The position numbers and the translations under genes are program-made. The notes beneath the pieces were generated by a model. That model searched no databases. It was given only the letters and a program-made list of their open reading frames with translations, and had not been told where the DNA came from. From NCBI RefSeq assembly GCF_938010505.1, contig NZ_CALLVP010000153.1:1-40517 (forward strand): DNA of 40,517 bases. Direction: 5' to 3'. Shown piece by piece: positions 1 through 7,941 of this stretch. Within the stretch, counting starts at the first letter, position 1, and every line of letters begins with the position of its first letter. This stretch comes from an uncultured Veillonella sp. (GTDB taxonomy: Bacteria; Bacillota; Negativicutes; Veillonellales; Veillonellaceae).

Positions 1-9
1 TTTTACTGA

Positions 10-28
10 CCCCCAGTTTAACTGGGGG
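10..28. terminator. GC-rich hairpin at left edge, possible terminator
   Basis: The arms at 10-18 and 20-28 are exact reverse complements rich in C and G. Neither strand has a strong T run after the stem: the plus strand continues with TTTAG and the minus strand with TCAGTAAAA. It may end a gene lying left of the window, or be a second stem behind the terminator at 61-92. The direction cannot be decided from this window. Confidence 0.4.
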
Positions 29-60
29 TTTAGTCATGCCTATTCGGCGTACAATGAAAA

Positions 61-92
61 AAAGGCTAGATATCATATGATATCTAGCCTTT
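61..92 (-). terminator. Intrinsic terminator after the rsmD-coaD-coiled-coil genes
   Basis: This is a perfect 32-base palindrome containing AGGCTAGATATC and its complement. On the minus strand it is followed by a run of T residues (complement of the A run at 57-63). It starts 16 bases after the stop codon of the coiled-coil gene, which fits a Rho-independent terminator for the leftward transcript. Confidence 0.85.
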
Positions 93-107
93 AGCTTTTG
101 CTTTATA

Positions 108-575
108 TTATTGGTTTTCTTCCGTACGTTGTTCAGTTTGTTTCAAACTTTCACGATTTTGACGCAAGCTTTCCAATGTTTTTTCCAAGTTGTTTTCAAC
201 ATATTTAAGAACATCACCAGCATATTGAATAGAGCTGGATTTCAACTCATCAGAAGATTGGTTTGCCGCATTAATAATTTGATTAGCTTGTTCTTGCGCT
301 TGTTTTACAAGTTCACTTTCAGCTGTTAATTTAGCGATATAATCTTTAGCTTGATCGATTAAAGTTTCAGCTTGACGTTGGGCATCAGCTAATACTTTAT
401 CTTTATCCGCTACGATACGACGAGACTCTTCAAGTTCCAATGGCAAGGACTCTTGAATAGAATCGATAATACGCATAATTTCGTCTTCCTCAACCATACG
501 TTTTGTAGTCATAGGAATACGGCTGCTAGATTCGATAAGAACCTCTAAATCTTCTAATAATTTTTCTGTTTTCAT
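108..575 (-). CDS. Uncharacterised coiled-coil protein downstream of coaD
   Basis: I do not recognise a named family. The 155-residue protein has no signal peptide or membrane segment. It is rich in Glu, Gln, Lys, Leu and Ala, with heptad-like spacing from about residue 45 to the end, so an elongated coiled coil is likely. It loosely recalls DivIVA-like or ATP-synthase subunit b-like stalk proteins, but that is composition rather than homology. An in-frame GTG lies three codons upstream; the ATG at 575 is preferred because AGGGGTG sits 6 bases before it. It follows coaD with an 11-base gap and is the last gene before the terminator at 61-92, so it is probably co-transcribed with rsmD and coaD. 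Confidence 0.7.
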   Translation of the reverse strand: MKTEKLLEDLEVLIESSSRIPMTTKRMVEEDEIMRIIDSIQESLPLELEESRRIVADKDKVLADAQRQAETLIDQAKDYIAKLTAESELVKQAQEQANQIINAANQSSDELKSSSIQYAGDVLKYVENNLEKTLESLRQNRESLKQTEQRTEENQ

Positions 576-586
576 ACAATTCACCC

Positions 587-1078
587 CTATTTATTATGGA
601 CCGTATTAAAGCGTTCTTCAAGTTTTTCCTTAACATCATCCGGAACAAGACCATCTAGCTTTCCACCAAATCTAGCTAGTTCACGAATACCCGTGGAGCT
701 GACAAAAGAGTATTTGTTATTTGTCATAATAAATACCGTTTCAATGTCATCATCCAAATATTTTGCAAACAATGCACGCTGAAATTCATATTCAAAGTCA
801 CTCAAAGCACGTAATCCTCGAATGATAATAGTAGCATTCTTGGATTTAACATATTGGTTGAGCAAACCGCCTGTACAATCAATTTCAACATTAGGAATAT
901 GTTTGACCGAATTTCGAATCATCTCAACCCGTTCTTCCATAGTAAATAAGGAATTTTTATTCGGATTTGAGCTAACAGCAATAATTAATTTATCAACTAA
1001 TCGGCTGCCCCGTTCAAAAATATCAACATGTCCATTTGTAACTGGGTCAAAACTACCCGGACATACACCTATACGCAC
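587..1078 (-). CDS. coaD: Phosphopantetheine adenylyltransferase
   Basis: CoaD transfers AMP from ATP to 4'-phosphopantetheine, giving dephospho-CoA, the penultimate step of coenzyme A synthesis in the cytosol. The 163-residue length is standard. The N-terminal nucleotidyltransferase motif GSFDPVTNGH (residues 8-17) includes the TNGH signature, and SSTGIRELARFGG near residues 127-139 is the conserved C-terminal ATP-binding stretch. The start is GTG, preceded by AAAGGAG at 8 bases. It lies 4 bases after rsmD, a pairing common in Firmicutes, and upstream of the coiled-coil gene. Confidence 0.96.
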   Translation of the reverse strand: MRIGVCPGSFDPVTNGHVDIFERGSRLVDKLIIAVSSNPNKNSLFTMEERVEMIRNSVKHIPNVEIDCTGGLLNQYVKSKNATIIIRGLRALSDFEYEFQRALFAKYLDDDIETVFIMTNNKYSFVSSTGIRELARFGGKLDGLVPDDVKEKLEERFNTVHNK

Positions 1079-1082
1079 AGGT

Positions 1083-1634
1083 TTAGCTCCTTTCAGCTAT
1101 GTTTACAAAATAGGAAACCATCGTATAACCAAATTTCTGTTCTTTTATACATTCCCATGATTTTGGTAAGGTAAATACCTCATCCTTATGATGTTCTAAC
1201 AATAAAACACCGTCAGGCTTTAATAAATTATAGGTTGTAACCAAATCTATGGTATCTTGTATAAATCCATTTTCATATGGCGGATCAGAAAATATATAAT
1301 CGAACTGTCGTCCCACTATATAATTTTTTAATTGTGAAAGTTTCCTCGGAATAATTTCCAACCGATCATCCACACGACAATGTTTAGCATTCTCTAAAAT
1401 TAATCTTCCCGTTTTAAAGTCTACCGCAACTGCATGTGCTGCACCGCGACTTAAGGCTTCAATTGCTACAGCACCGGTTCCAGAAAATATATCTAATACA
1501 TCCGTACCAAATATGCCTCTGTTGGCTAATACATTAAACACACTTTCACGAACACGATCAAGTGTAGGCCTAGTATCTACCCCTTTAGGTGCTTTTATAG
1601 CATGTCCCTTAGCAGTTCCGCCAATAATTCGCAT
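1083..1634 (-). CDS. rsmD: 16S rRNA (guanine(966)-N(2))-methyltransferase
   Basis: RsmD methylates N2 of G966 in 16S rRNA during 30S assembly, using S-adenosylmethionine. The 183-residue protein opens with MRIIGGTAKG. It carries the SAM-binding motif I (VLDIFSGTGAVAIEA, residues 46-60) and the catalytic DPPY motif (117-120). A GAGGGT ribosome site precedes the ATG. It is first of three genes (rsmD, coaD, coiled-coil) and is separated from gpsA by 67 bases holding two TATAAT boxes, so it may have its own promoter. Confidence 0.95.
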   Translation of the reverse strand: MRIIGGTAKGHAIKAPKGVDTRPTLDRVRESVFNVLANRGIFGTDVLDIFSGTGAVAIEALSRGAAHAVAVDFKTGRLILENAKHCRVDDRLEIIPRKLSQLKNYIVGRQFDYIFSDPPYENGFIQDTIDLVTTYNLLKPDGVLLLEHHKDEVFTLPKSWECIKEQKFGYTMVSYFVNIAERS

Positions 1635-1648
1635 ACAACCCTCACAAG

Positions 1649-1667
1649 ATTATACTCATTAATTATA
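1649..1667 (-). promoter_or_regulatory. Candidate -10 boxes for rsmD-coaD
   Basis: Two perfect TATAAT hexamers read on the minus strand at 1649-1654 and 1662-1667, in the gap between gpsA and rsmD. Neither has a convincing -35 hexamer at 16-18 bases; the best for the upstream box is TTTTAA at 17. The region is AT-rich, so chance matches are possible. Confidence 0.35.
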
Positions 1668-1701
1668 GTATATAAATAACCAAATTAAAAGTATCTTTTA
1701 T

Positions 1702-2700
1702 TTATGATACTTCAATTTTAATGTCTCGTCCCATCAACTCAGCTAAGGCCAAGGCAGGAGATTTTTCTTCGTATAAAACCTCATACAAAGCCTTGGTTAT
1801 AGGCATTTCAATTTGATATTCACAAGCCATTTTATAAATTATATCTGTGGCAAAAAATCCTTCCACCACCATATTTGTATGATTAATAATATAATCCATC
1901 GTCTTACCGGCTGCTAGTTTTTGCCCAGCCGCACGGTTACGACCATGAGGACTCATACAGGTAGCAATCAAATCTCCCATACCGGCAAGACCAGCATAAG
2001 TTTCTTTTTGGGCGCCTAAGGCTACGCCAAAACGCGTCATCTCATGAAGACCACGTGTCAATAATAAAGCCTTACAATTATCACCTAAGGCTAGACCATC
2101 TACAATACCTGCTGCAAGAGCAATAATATTTTTGGTAGCACCAGCTAGCTCAACACCAATGATATCTGTATTTGCGTAAATTCTAAAGTTTTTACTACAT
2201 AATGCTTTTTGCAATGTTGTAGCCACTTCTAGATTCTCTGTACTCAACACAGAAGCAGCAGGCAAATTACGACCAATCTCTTCAGCATGATTTGGCCCAG
2301 ATAAAACAGCTAAATTACATCCCACAGAGCCAAGAACTTCTTTCATAACAGTCGTTAAAAGTTTACCACTTGTTCGTTCTACACCTTTTGAACATAGAAT
2401 ATAGGATTGATTTATATGAGCATAAGGTTTAATAGACTCTAAACTAGTTCGTACATGTACAGAAGGAGTAACCATCAAAACCACTTCTGCCTTCGTAATG
2501 CAATCCTTTAAATCGGAACTATATTGTAATTCTTTTGGAAGTTTTACACCAGGTAAATAGTCTTTATTCTCTAAGTCTTTTGCAAGTTGATCTGCAAATT
2601 CTGGGCGACGACAATATACAGTTGTAGTATTTCCCGCTAAAACGGATTTAATAGCAAGGGCCGTCCCCCAACTACCAGAGCCGATAACAACAACATTCAT
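1702..2700 (-). CDS. gpsA: Glycerol-3-phosphate dehydrogenase [NAD(P)+]
   Basis: GpsA reduces dihydroxyacetone phosphate to sn-glycerol 3-phosphate, the backbone for phospholipids. The 332-residue protein has the N-terminal dinucleotide-binding motif GSGSWGTALA (residues 7-16). The substrate domain contains GATKNIIALAAG with the expected catalytic lysine at 190. AAGGA precedes the ATG. It follows plsY by 3 bases. PlsY consumes its product, so der-plsY-gpsA places two consecutive steps of phosphatidic acid synthesis together. Confidence 0.97.
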   Translation of the reverse strand: MNVVVIGSGSWGTALAIKSVLAGNTTTVYCRRPEFADQLAKDLENKDYLPGVKLPKELQYSSDLKDCITKAEVVLMVTPSVHVRTSLESIKPYAHINQSYILCSKGVERTSGKLLTTVMKEVLGSVGCNLAVLSGPNHAEEIGRNLPAASVLSTENLEVATTLQKALCSKNFRIYANTDIIGVELAGATKNIIALAAGIVDGLALGDNCKALLLTRGLHEMTRFGVALGAQKETYAGLAGMGDLIATCMSPHGRNRAAGQKLAAGKTMDYIINHTNMVVEGFFATDIIYKMACEYQIEMPITKALYEVLYEEKSPALALAELMGRDIKIEVS

Positions 2701-2703
2701 TCT

Positions 2704-3303
2704 TTAATCCTTTTTAATACGCTCTACTTTTAACTCATTTCCAGCAAGTAGACGTTTAATATTATCCCAGTGACGTACAATGACAAATAAAGCTGCTAAT
2801 CCACCAAAGCCAACAAACCAGAAGGATTCTCCCGTAAAAAACATCAGTATTGGTACTAACGCTGCAGCAATGATAGAGCCTAAAGATACAAGTTTAGTAA
2901 AGTATACGATGACTCCCCAAACAAGAAAACAAATCAATGCTACTAATGGTGAAAGTGCAATAAGTACACCTAAACCCGTAGCAACACCACGACCACCTTT
3001 AAAGCCCAGAAAAACAGACCAGTTATGCCCCATCATTCCAAGAATACCGCCTAAAATCATAAACATTGGACCATAATTTGATAGCAATAAAACTCCGGCA
3101 GCACCTTTTAAGGCATCACACAAAAATACGGGCAAAGCAGCTTTAAGACCTATAACACGATATGTATTTGTAGCACCTATATTTTTAGATCCGTATTCGC
3201 GTACATCAATATTGAAAAAAATCTTACCGATAATTAAGCCACTAGGTATAGATCCTATAAGATATGCTAACACAGCATATACAATAAACATTACATTTAT
3301 CAT
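2704..3303 (-). CDS. plsY: Glycerol-3-phosphate acyltransferase, acyl-phosphate dependent
   Basis: PlsY is an inner-membrane enzyme that acylates glycerol 3-phosphate at position 1 using acyl-phosphate made by PlsX. The 199 residues are mostly hydrophobic with about five membrane segments. The family loops are visible: GSIPSGLIIGK near the N-terminus, GSKNIGATNTYRV near residues 38-50, and GHNWSVFLGFKGGRGVAT in the middle. The chosen ATG overlaps the der stop as ATGA. An in-frame ATG four codons later is an alternative, but no better ribosome site favours it. Confidence 0.96.
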   Translation of the reverse strand: MINVMFIVYAVLAYLIGSIPSGLIIGKIFFNIDVREYGSKNIGATNTYRVIGLKAALPVFLCDALKGAAGVLLLSNYGPMFMILGGILGMMGHNWSVFLGFKGGRGVATGLGVLIALSPLVALICFLVWGVIVYFTKLVSLGSIIAAALVPILMFFTGESFWFVGFGGLAALFVIVRHWDNIKRLLAGNELKVERIKKD

Positions 3304-4634
3304 TCCTCATCATCCCGTTTTTTACCGCGTAATACTAAACGTATCGGTGTTCCTTCAAAGCCAAAGGATTCACGCAATCGATTCTCTAAGAAACGCATAT
3401 AAGAGAAGTGAATTAGCTCTGGTTCATTTACAAATAAAATAAATGTAGGCGGCTTAACACTAGCTTGCGTCATATAATAAATTTTTGGAATTCTACCATT
3501 GCGAGATGGCACAGGATTTACAGTTTGTGCATCTTGTAATAATTGGTTTAATGTCCCCGTAGATACACGGCGATATTGTTGTTCAGATACAAACTTCAAC
3601 ATATCAGCTAAACGATGAATACGTTGCTTAGTTAAAGCTGAAGCAAATAAGATTGGTGCAAACTGTAAGAAACCTAATTCATCATAAATATCTTCAGTAA
3701 ATCGCAATGTTGTTTTGTCATCTTTTTCAACAAGATCCCATTTATTAACAACAATGACTACGCCTTTACCCGCTTCGTAAGCATAACCTGCAATTTTTTT
3801 ATCTTGTTCTGTAACTCCATCTTGAGCATCTAGTACAAGAACTACAATATCAGAACGGTCTACGGAGCGCAAAGAACGAACAATGCTATATCGTTCAACG
3901 GCTTCTTCGATTTTAGACTTACGACGCATTCCCGCCGTATCAATAAGTACAAATTTTTGGCCCTCATGAGTCCAATAGGTATCAATGGAGTCTCGAGTAG
4001 TACCTGCTACATCAGATACTATTACACGATTTTGACCTAATAATGCATTAGTCAAAGAAGATTTACCTACATTTGGACGACCAATAACGGCAACATGAAT
4101 AGTATCTTCATCATCTACATTAGTGCCAACTGGTGGAAAATGTTTAACAGTATCATCCAGCAAATCACCTAAATTCATGAGATTTTTAGCGGAAATGCCA
4201 ATGGGGTCCCCCAAACCAAGATTGTAGAATTCATAAATATTCGGCTCTTGATTTACACTATCAATCTTATTAACTACGAGTACAACAGGTTTTCCACTAG
4301 CTCTAAGAATATTGGCAACCTCTTCATCAGCAGGTACAATACCTTGTTTACCATCGACGACAAATAAAATTACATCCGCTTCTTCAATAGCTAATTCAGC
4401 TTGTAATCGCATCATCTTAGGAATAACATGACTATTTTCAGTAATGAACTCGATACCACCTGTATCGATCATTGTAAACTCACGATTTAACCACTCTGCA
4501 TCGAAGTAAATACGGTCCCTTGTTACCCCCGGAATATCTTCAACGATAGAGATACGTTTATTAACAATGGCATTAAAAAGTGTAGATTTACCAACATTTG
4601 GACGGCCTACAACAGCCACTAATGGTTTTGCCAT
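3300..4634 (-). CDS. der: Ribosome-associated GTPase Der (EngA)
   Basis: Der is an essential GTPase with two tandem G domains that helps mature the 50S subunit. The 444-residue length is typical. The first P-loop (GRPNVGKST) spans residues 10-18 and the second (GRPNVGKSS) 185-193. Each is followed by switch, DTGG/DTAG and NKID/NKWD elements, and a KH-like C-terminal domain ends the protein. A GAGGTG ribosome site lies 5 bases before the ATG. It heads der-plsY-gpsA. Its upstream gap holds the terminator of the ispH-rpsA operon, so it must have its own promoter; a weak TTGCGT/TAAAAT pair is visible there. Confidence 0.97.
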   Translation of the reverse strand: MAKPLVAVVGRPNVGKSTLFNAIVNKRISIVEDIPGVTRDRIYFDAEWLNREFTMIDTGGIEFITENSHVIPKMMRLQAELAIEEADVILFVVDGKQGIVPADEEVANILRASGKPVVLVVNKIDSVNQEPNIYEFYNLGLGDPIGISAKNLMNLGDLLDDTVKHFPPVGTNVDDEDTIHVAVIGRPNVGKSSLTNALLGQNRVIVSDVAGTTRDSIDTYWTHEGQKFVLIDTAGMRRKSKIEEAVERYSIVRSLRSVDRSDIVVLVLDAQDGVTEQDKKIAGYAYEAGKGVVIVVNKWDLVEKDDKTTLRFTEDIYDELGFLQFAPILFASALTKQRIHRLADMLKFVSEQQYRRVSTGTLNQLLQDAQTVNPVPSRNGRIPKIYYMTQASVKPPTFILFVNEPELIHFSYMRFLENRLRESFGFEGTPIRLVLRGKKRDDEE

Positions 4635-4701
4635 AGTTTCACCTCATTATCTAATCTAATACATTACTATATTTTATCATATTCTAAGTAAAGTACGCAA
4701 A

Positions 4702-4732
4702 AAGGCTAACCAAGGAAACCTTGGCTAGCCTT
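4702..4732 (-). terminator. Intrinsic terminator after ispH-rpsA
   Basis: Read on the minus strand, a 14-bp stem with one G-U pair (arms at 4702-4715 and 4719-4732) closes a 3-base loop and is followed by a run of T residues. It lies 15 bases past the stop codon of the ispH-rpsA fusion and closes the scpA-to-ispH operon. Confidence 0.88.
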
Positions 4733-4747
4733 ATATTAGACAATGAA

Positions 4748-6646
4748 TTATTCAGCGTCTTCTGCAGTTTCTTTTGATTCCATCAATTCAGTCAAAGCCA
4801 AACCCAATTTCTTTTCATCTTTGTTAAGAGAAATGATTTTAACTTCAACTTCTTGACCACGGTTCAAGTAATCTTCAACTTTCGCATTACGTTGTTTTGT
4901 AATTTGGGAAATGTGAAGTAAACCTTGGATGTCGTCATTAACAGCTACAAATGCACCGTAAGCTACTAAACGAACAACTTTGCCGTTGATAACATCGCCA
5001 ACATGCAATGTTTCTTCAGCAACGTCCCATGGGCTCTTAGATAAAGCTTTCAAGGACAAGGATAATTTATTGCTTTCAGCGTCGAAAGATTGTAATTTAA
5101 CTTCGATTTCTTGACCAACGGAAAGAACATCTTCCACTTTTTTAATTTTTTGCCAAGAAATATCGGAAATGTGAAGTAAACCTTCAATACCGCCGATATC
5201 TACGAATGCACCATAAGGCATGATTTTACGAACGATACCTTTATAGTTTTCACCAACGTTGATGTTTTTCAATGCTTCAGCTAATTTAGCTTGACGTTCC
5301 ACTTCTAATACTGCACGACGGGAAAGAACCAAACGGTTTTTCTTTTCATCGATTTCAAGTACTTTAGCTTCAAATTCTGTACCAACCAAGTTGTCCAAAG
5401 ATTTCACAAAATGAACATCACCTTGGGACAATGGAATGAAACCACGAAGGGATTTAACTGTTACTACTAAACCTGCTGGGATAGCATCAATACCTTTACA
5501 TACGATAGCTTCATCTTTTTCTTGTGCTTCGATAACATATTGCCAATCTTCATCTTTAGCCAAGCGAGTCATGGAAAGATAAATAGGATTATCTTCTTTG
5601 ATGTGATTCATGATAACTGCTTTAATTTCATCACCATTTTTTAACACATCTTTGGCAGATTCTGGTGCTGGATAAGAAATTTCAGTTCTGTTCAAAATGG
5701 CTTCAGTTTTGTAGCCAAAAGATACATAAGCTCGTTCATCTTCAACTTGAACTACTGTACCTTCTACAACGTTCCCTTTCTTAAATTCTTCTTGACCTTC
5801 GGCTGCTAATAATTCTGCAAAATCTTTCATTGTCTCAATGACCTCCTTAATAATCCAGTCGGGAGTCGATGCTCCTGCTGTTACTCCTACCGTCTGTACT
5901 CGGTTAAACCATTCCAGTTGTAATTCAGTAGAAGTTTCAATGTGATACGTTGTACATCCAACGTCACGACAAACCTCTGCCAATCGGTTCGTATTGCCGC
6001 TGTTCTTACCACCTATCACTATCATAAGATCTACATTACGTGCTAAATCAACGGCAGAATTCTGTCGTTCTTGCGTTGCATTGCATATCGTTTTGAAAAC
6101 CTTAAGATTCTTAGATTTTTTCTCTAATATGTCTATTATACTGTTAAATTTGAATTGTGAAAAGGTTGTTTGCACAACAACACCCATTTTTTCCACAATT
6201 TGTAGTTTTTCAGCGGAATCTTCATCTTCAATGATTATTCCTTCGTTATTCGCCCATAAATTGATACTTTTGACCTCAGGATGGTTTTTTTCCCCTAAAA
6301 TCACCAAAGTCATACCTTCTTCAATGACAGACTTTGCATCTTGTTGTGCTTTTTTTACATATGGACATGTAGCATCCACAATATGTAAGCCCTTTTCTTC
6401 TGCCTCTTCGTAAATAGCGGGACCTACACCATGAGAGCGAATAATCATAGTCCCTTCTGCGATATCAGACACTTCTTGAACAGGGCTTACCCCTTTATCT
6501 TCAAGACGTCCTACAACCTGAGGATTGTGAATAATAGGCCCTAATGTATAGCTTTTACCATCGCTATTTGCAGCTTCATTTGCCATTTCGACAGCCCGTT
6601 TTACACCATAGCAAAAGCCATGATTTTCAGCCAAAATTATTTCCAT
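4748..6646 (-). CDS. ispH: IspH-S1 fusion: HMBPP reductase joined to ribosomal S1 domains
   Basis: The first part (residues 1 to about 280) is 4-hydroxy-3-methylbut-2-enyl diphosphate reductase, an iron-sulfur enzyme making IPP and DMAPP in the last step of the MEP pathway. Its three cluster cysteines are visible at 12 (HGFCYGV), 94 (DATCPYV) and 188 (TICNAT). From about residue 288 to 620 come four S1 RNA-binding repeats, as in ribosomal protein S1. The reading frame is continuous over 632 residues. This fusion is known from Clostridia and Negativicutes. GAGGAG lies 5 bases before the ATG, which overlaps the end of plsC by 10 bases. A terminator follows at 4702-4732. Confidence 0.96.
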   Translation of the reverse strand: MEIILAENHGFCYGVKRAVEMANEAANSDGKSYTLGPIIHNPQVVGRLEDKGVSPVQEVSDIAEGTMIIRSHGVGPAIYEEAEEKGLHIVDATCPYVKKAQQDAKSVIEEGMTLVILGEKNHPEVKSINLWANNEGIIIEDEDSAEKLQIVEKMGVVVQTTFSQFKFNSIIDILEKKSKNLKVFKTICNATQERQNSAVDLARNVDLMIVIGGKNSGNTNRLAEVCRDVGCTTYHIETSTELQLEWFNRVQTVGVTAGASTPDWIIKEVIETMKDFAELLAAEGQEEFKKGNVVEGTVVQVEDERAYVSFGYKTEAILNRTEISYPAPESAKDVLKNGDEIKAVIMNHIKEDNPIYLSMTRLAKDEDWQYVIEAQEKDEAIVCKGIDAIPAGLVVTVKSLRGFIPLSQGDVHFVKSLDNLVGTEFEAKVLEIDEKKNRLVLSRRAVLEVERQAKLAEALKNINVGENYKGIVRKIMPYGAFVDIGGIEGLLHISDISWQKIKKVEDVLSVGQEIEVKLQSFDAESNKLSLSLKALSKSPWDVAEETLHVGDVINGKVVRLVAYGAFVAVNDDIQGLLHISQITKQRNAKVEDYLNRGQEVEVKIISLNKDEKKLGLALTELMESKETAEDAE

Positions 6647-7257
6647 AAAGTCTCCTCTATACGATTTTCATGATAAGAATCTATCATTTTTTGAATCTCA
6701 TTTTTAACACGATCATTTACTTCTTGGATTGCTTCTGGTGTCGCCTTAGCTTTTTCAACTGGAATCGGTTTACCAATGATACAAGCAACTTTATCGCGTT
6801 CCATATTATAAGAACCAATGATAGCAACAGGCACTATGCTAACCCCTGTTCTAAGTGCAATTGATGCTGCACCATCATGAAATTTACCAAGTTTGCCATT
6901 TTTTTGGCGGTTGCCTTCTGCAAAAATTCCTAAAACCTTATTGTCCTTAAGTAGCCCCATTGCATGACGAATAGCAACCTTATCAATAGCTCCACGATTT
7001 AAAGGAAACGCGCCAAGCCATGTACAAATAAACCGAGATATAGGATTCACAAATAATTCTTGTTTAGCCATAAAATGTACATGCCTAGGTAATGCATAAC
7101 CACAAATAGGTGGATCATTATTACTTAAATGATTAGGAACAACGATAACAGGTCCTTCCATTGGGAAATTATCGCGACCATATACTTTCAACCCATACCC
7201 TACCTTATAGCGAAGCCAAAAGGCTGTACGCCATAACCAGGTAGAAAATTTATTCAT
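6637..7257 (-). CDS. plsC: 1-acyl-sn-glycerol-3-phosphate acyltransferase
   Basis: This PlsC-family enzyme acylates position 2 of lysophosphatidic acid to give phosphatidic acid at the membrane. The 206-residue protein has the HX4D catalytic motif at His43-Asp48 (NHLSNNDPP) and an FAEGNR block at residues 112-117, where most family members read EGTR. A CAGGAGA ribosome site precedes the ATG. The gene overlaps cmk upstream by 8 bases and ispH downstream by 10 bases, so translation is probably coupled. The acyl donor (acyl-ACP or acyl-CoA) cannot be told from sequence. Confidence 0.93.
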   Translation of the reverse strand: MNKFSTWLWRTAFWLRYKVGYGLKVYGRDNFPMEGPVIVVPNHLSNNDPPICGYALPRHVHFMAKQELFVNPISRFICTWLGAFPLNRGAIDKVAIRHAMGLLKDNKVLGIFAEGNRQKNGKLGKFHDGAASIALRTGVSIVPVAIIGSYNMERDKVACIIGKPIPVEKAKATPEAIQEVNDRVKNEIQKMIDSYHENRIEETLWK

Positions 7258-7933
7258 GATTGATTGTCTCCTGTACTAAATTCAATATATATGCCACAGT
7301 TTCATCGAAAGTCATATCGCTAGAGTCTACAACTACTGCATCGTCAACACATATAAGTGGAGATTCTTCACGATTTTTATCCATTTCATCGCGACTTTCT
7401 ACGTTCTTTTTAATTTCTTCTAATGTTTGCTCGTTTGGTGTACCTTGTACTTCAAGCCATCTACGTTTTGCCCGCGCATCAACAGAAGCAGTTAAATAGA
7501 TTTTTAACTCTGCATCTGGTAATACAACGGATCCTATGTCTCGACCATCTAATATAACGCCCCCAACAGCAGCCATCGCCTGTTGACGTTCTACCAAATA
7601 TTGTCGAACCCCTTTATATGACGCTATAGTCGATACATTATCATTAATTTGTTGTTGGCGAATTAATGATGTTACATCTTTATCTTTAACATAGACTTTA
7701 TATGCTGTTGCAGTAGGTTCTAAAGTCAAATTCAAAGATGGTAATAAAGCTTCTACAGCAGCTTGATCTTTAACATCGATTTGACTATTAAGAACTGCCC
7801 ATGTAACACCACGATACATGGCACCTGTATCAATATATAAATACCCTAATTCATTGGCCACTACTTTAGAAATACTACTTTTACCAGCCCCTGCAGGACC
7901 ATCAATAGCAATGGCAATTTTTTTAGTGCTCAT
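7250..7933 (-). CDS. cmk: Cytidylate kinase
   Basis: Cmk phosphorylates CMP and dCMP to the diphosphates with ATP, recycling cytidine nucleotides. The 227-residue protein has the P-loop DGPAGAGKSS at residues 11-20, the YIDTGAMYRG block near 33-42, and GVILDGRDIGSVVLPDA in the middle, all family signatures. GAGG lies 5 bases before the ATG. The order cmk-plsC-ispH/S1 is a recurrent Firmicute arrangement. Confidence 0.97.
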   Translation of the reverse strand: MSTKKIAIAIDGPAGAGKSSISKVVANELGYLYIDTGAMYRGVTWAVLNSQIDVKDQAAVEALLPSLNLTLEPTATAYKVYVKDKDVTSLIRQQQINDNVSTIASYKGVRQYLVERQQAMAAVGGVILDGRDIGSVVLPDAELKIYLTASVDARAKRRWLEVQGTPNEQTLEEIKKNVESRDEMDKNREESPLICVDDAVVVDSSDMTFDETVAYILNLVQETINHE

Positions 7934-7941
7934 AATAACCT

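Noticed and set aside
822..1160. Long plus-strand open frames opposite coaD, rplD, ispH, the oxidoreductase and ribosomal genes
   Set aside because: They mirror the codon pattern of real minus-strand genes, lack ribosome sites and encode no recognisable protein.
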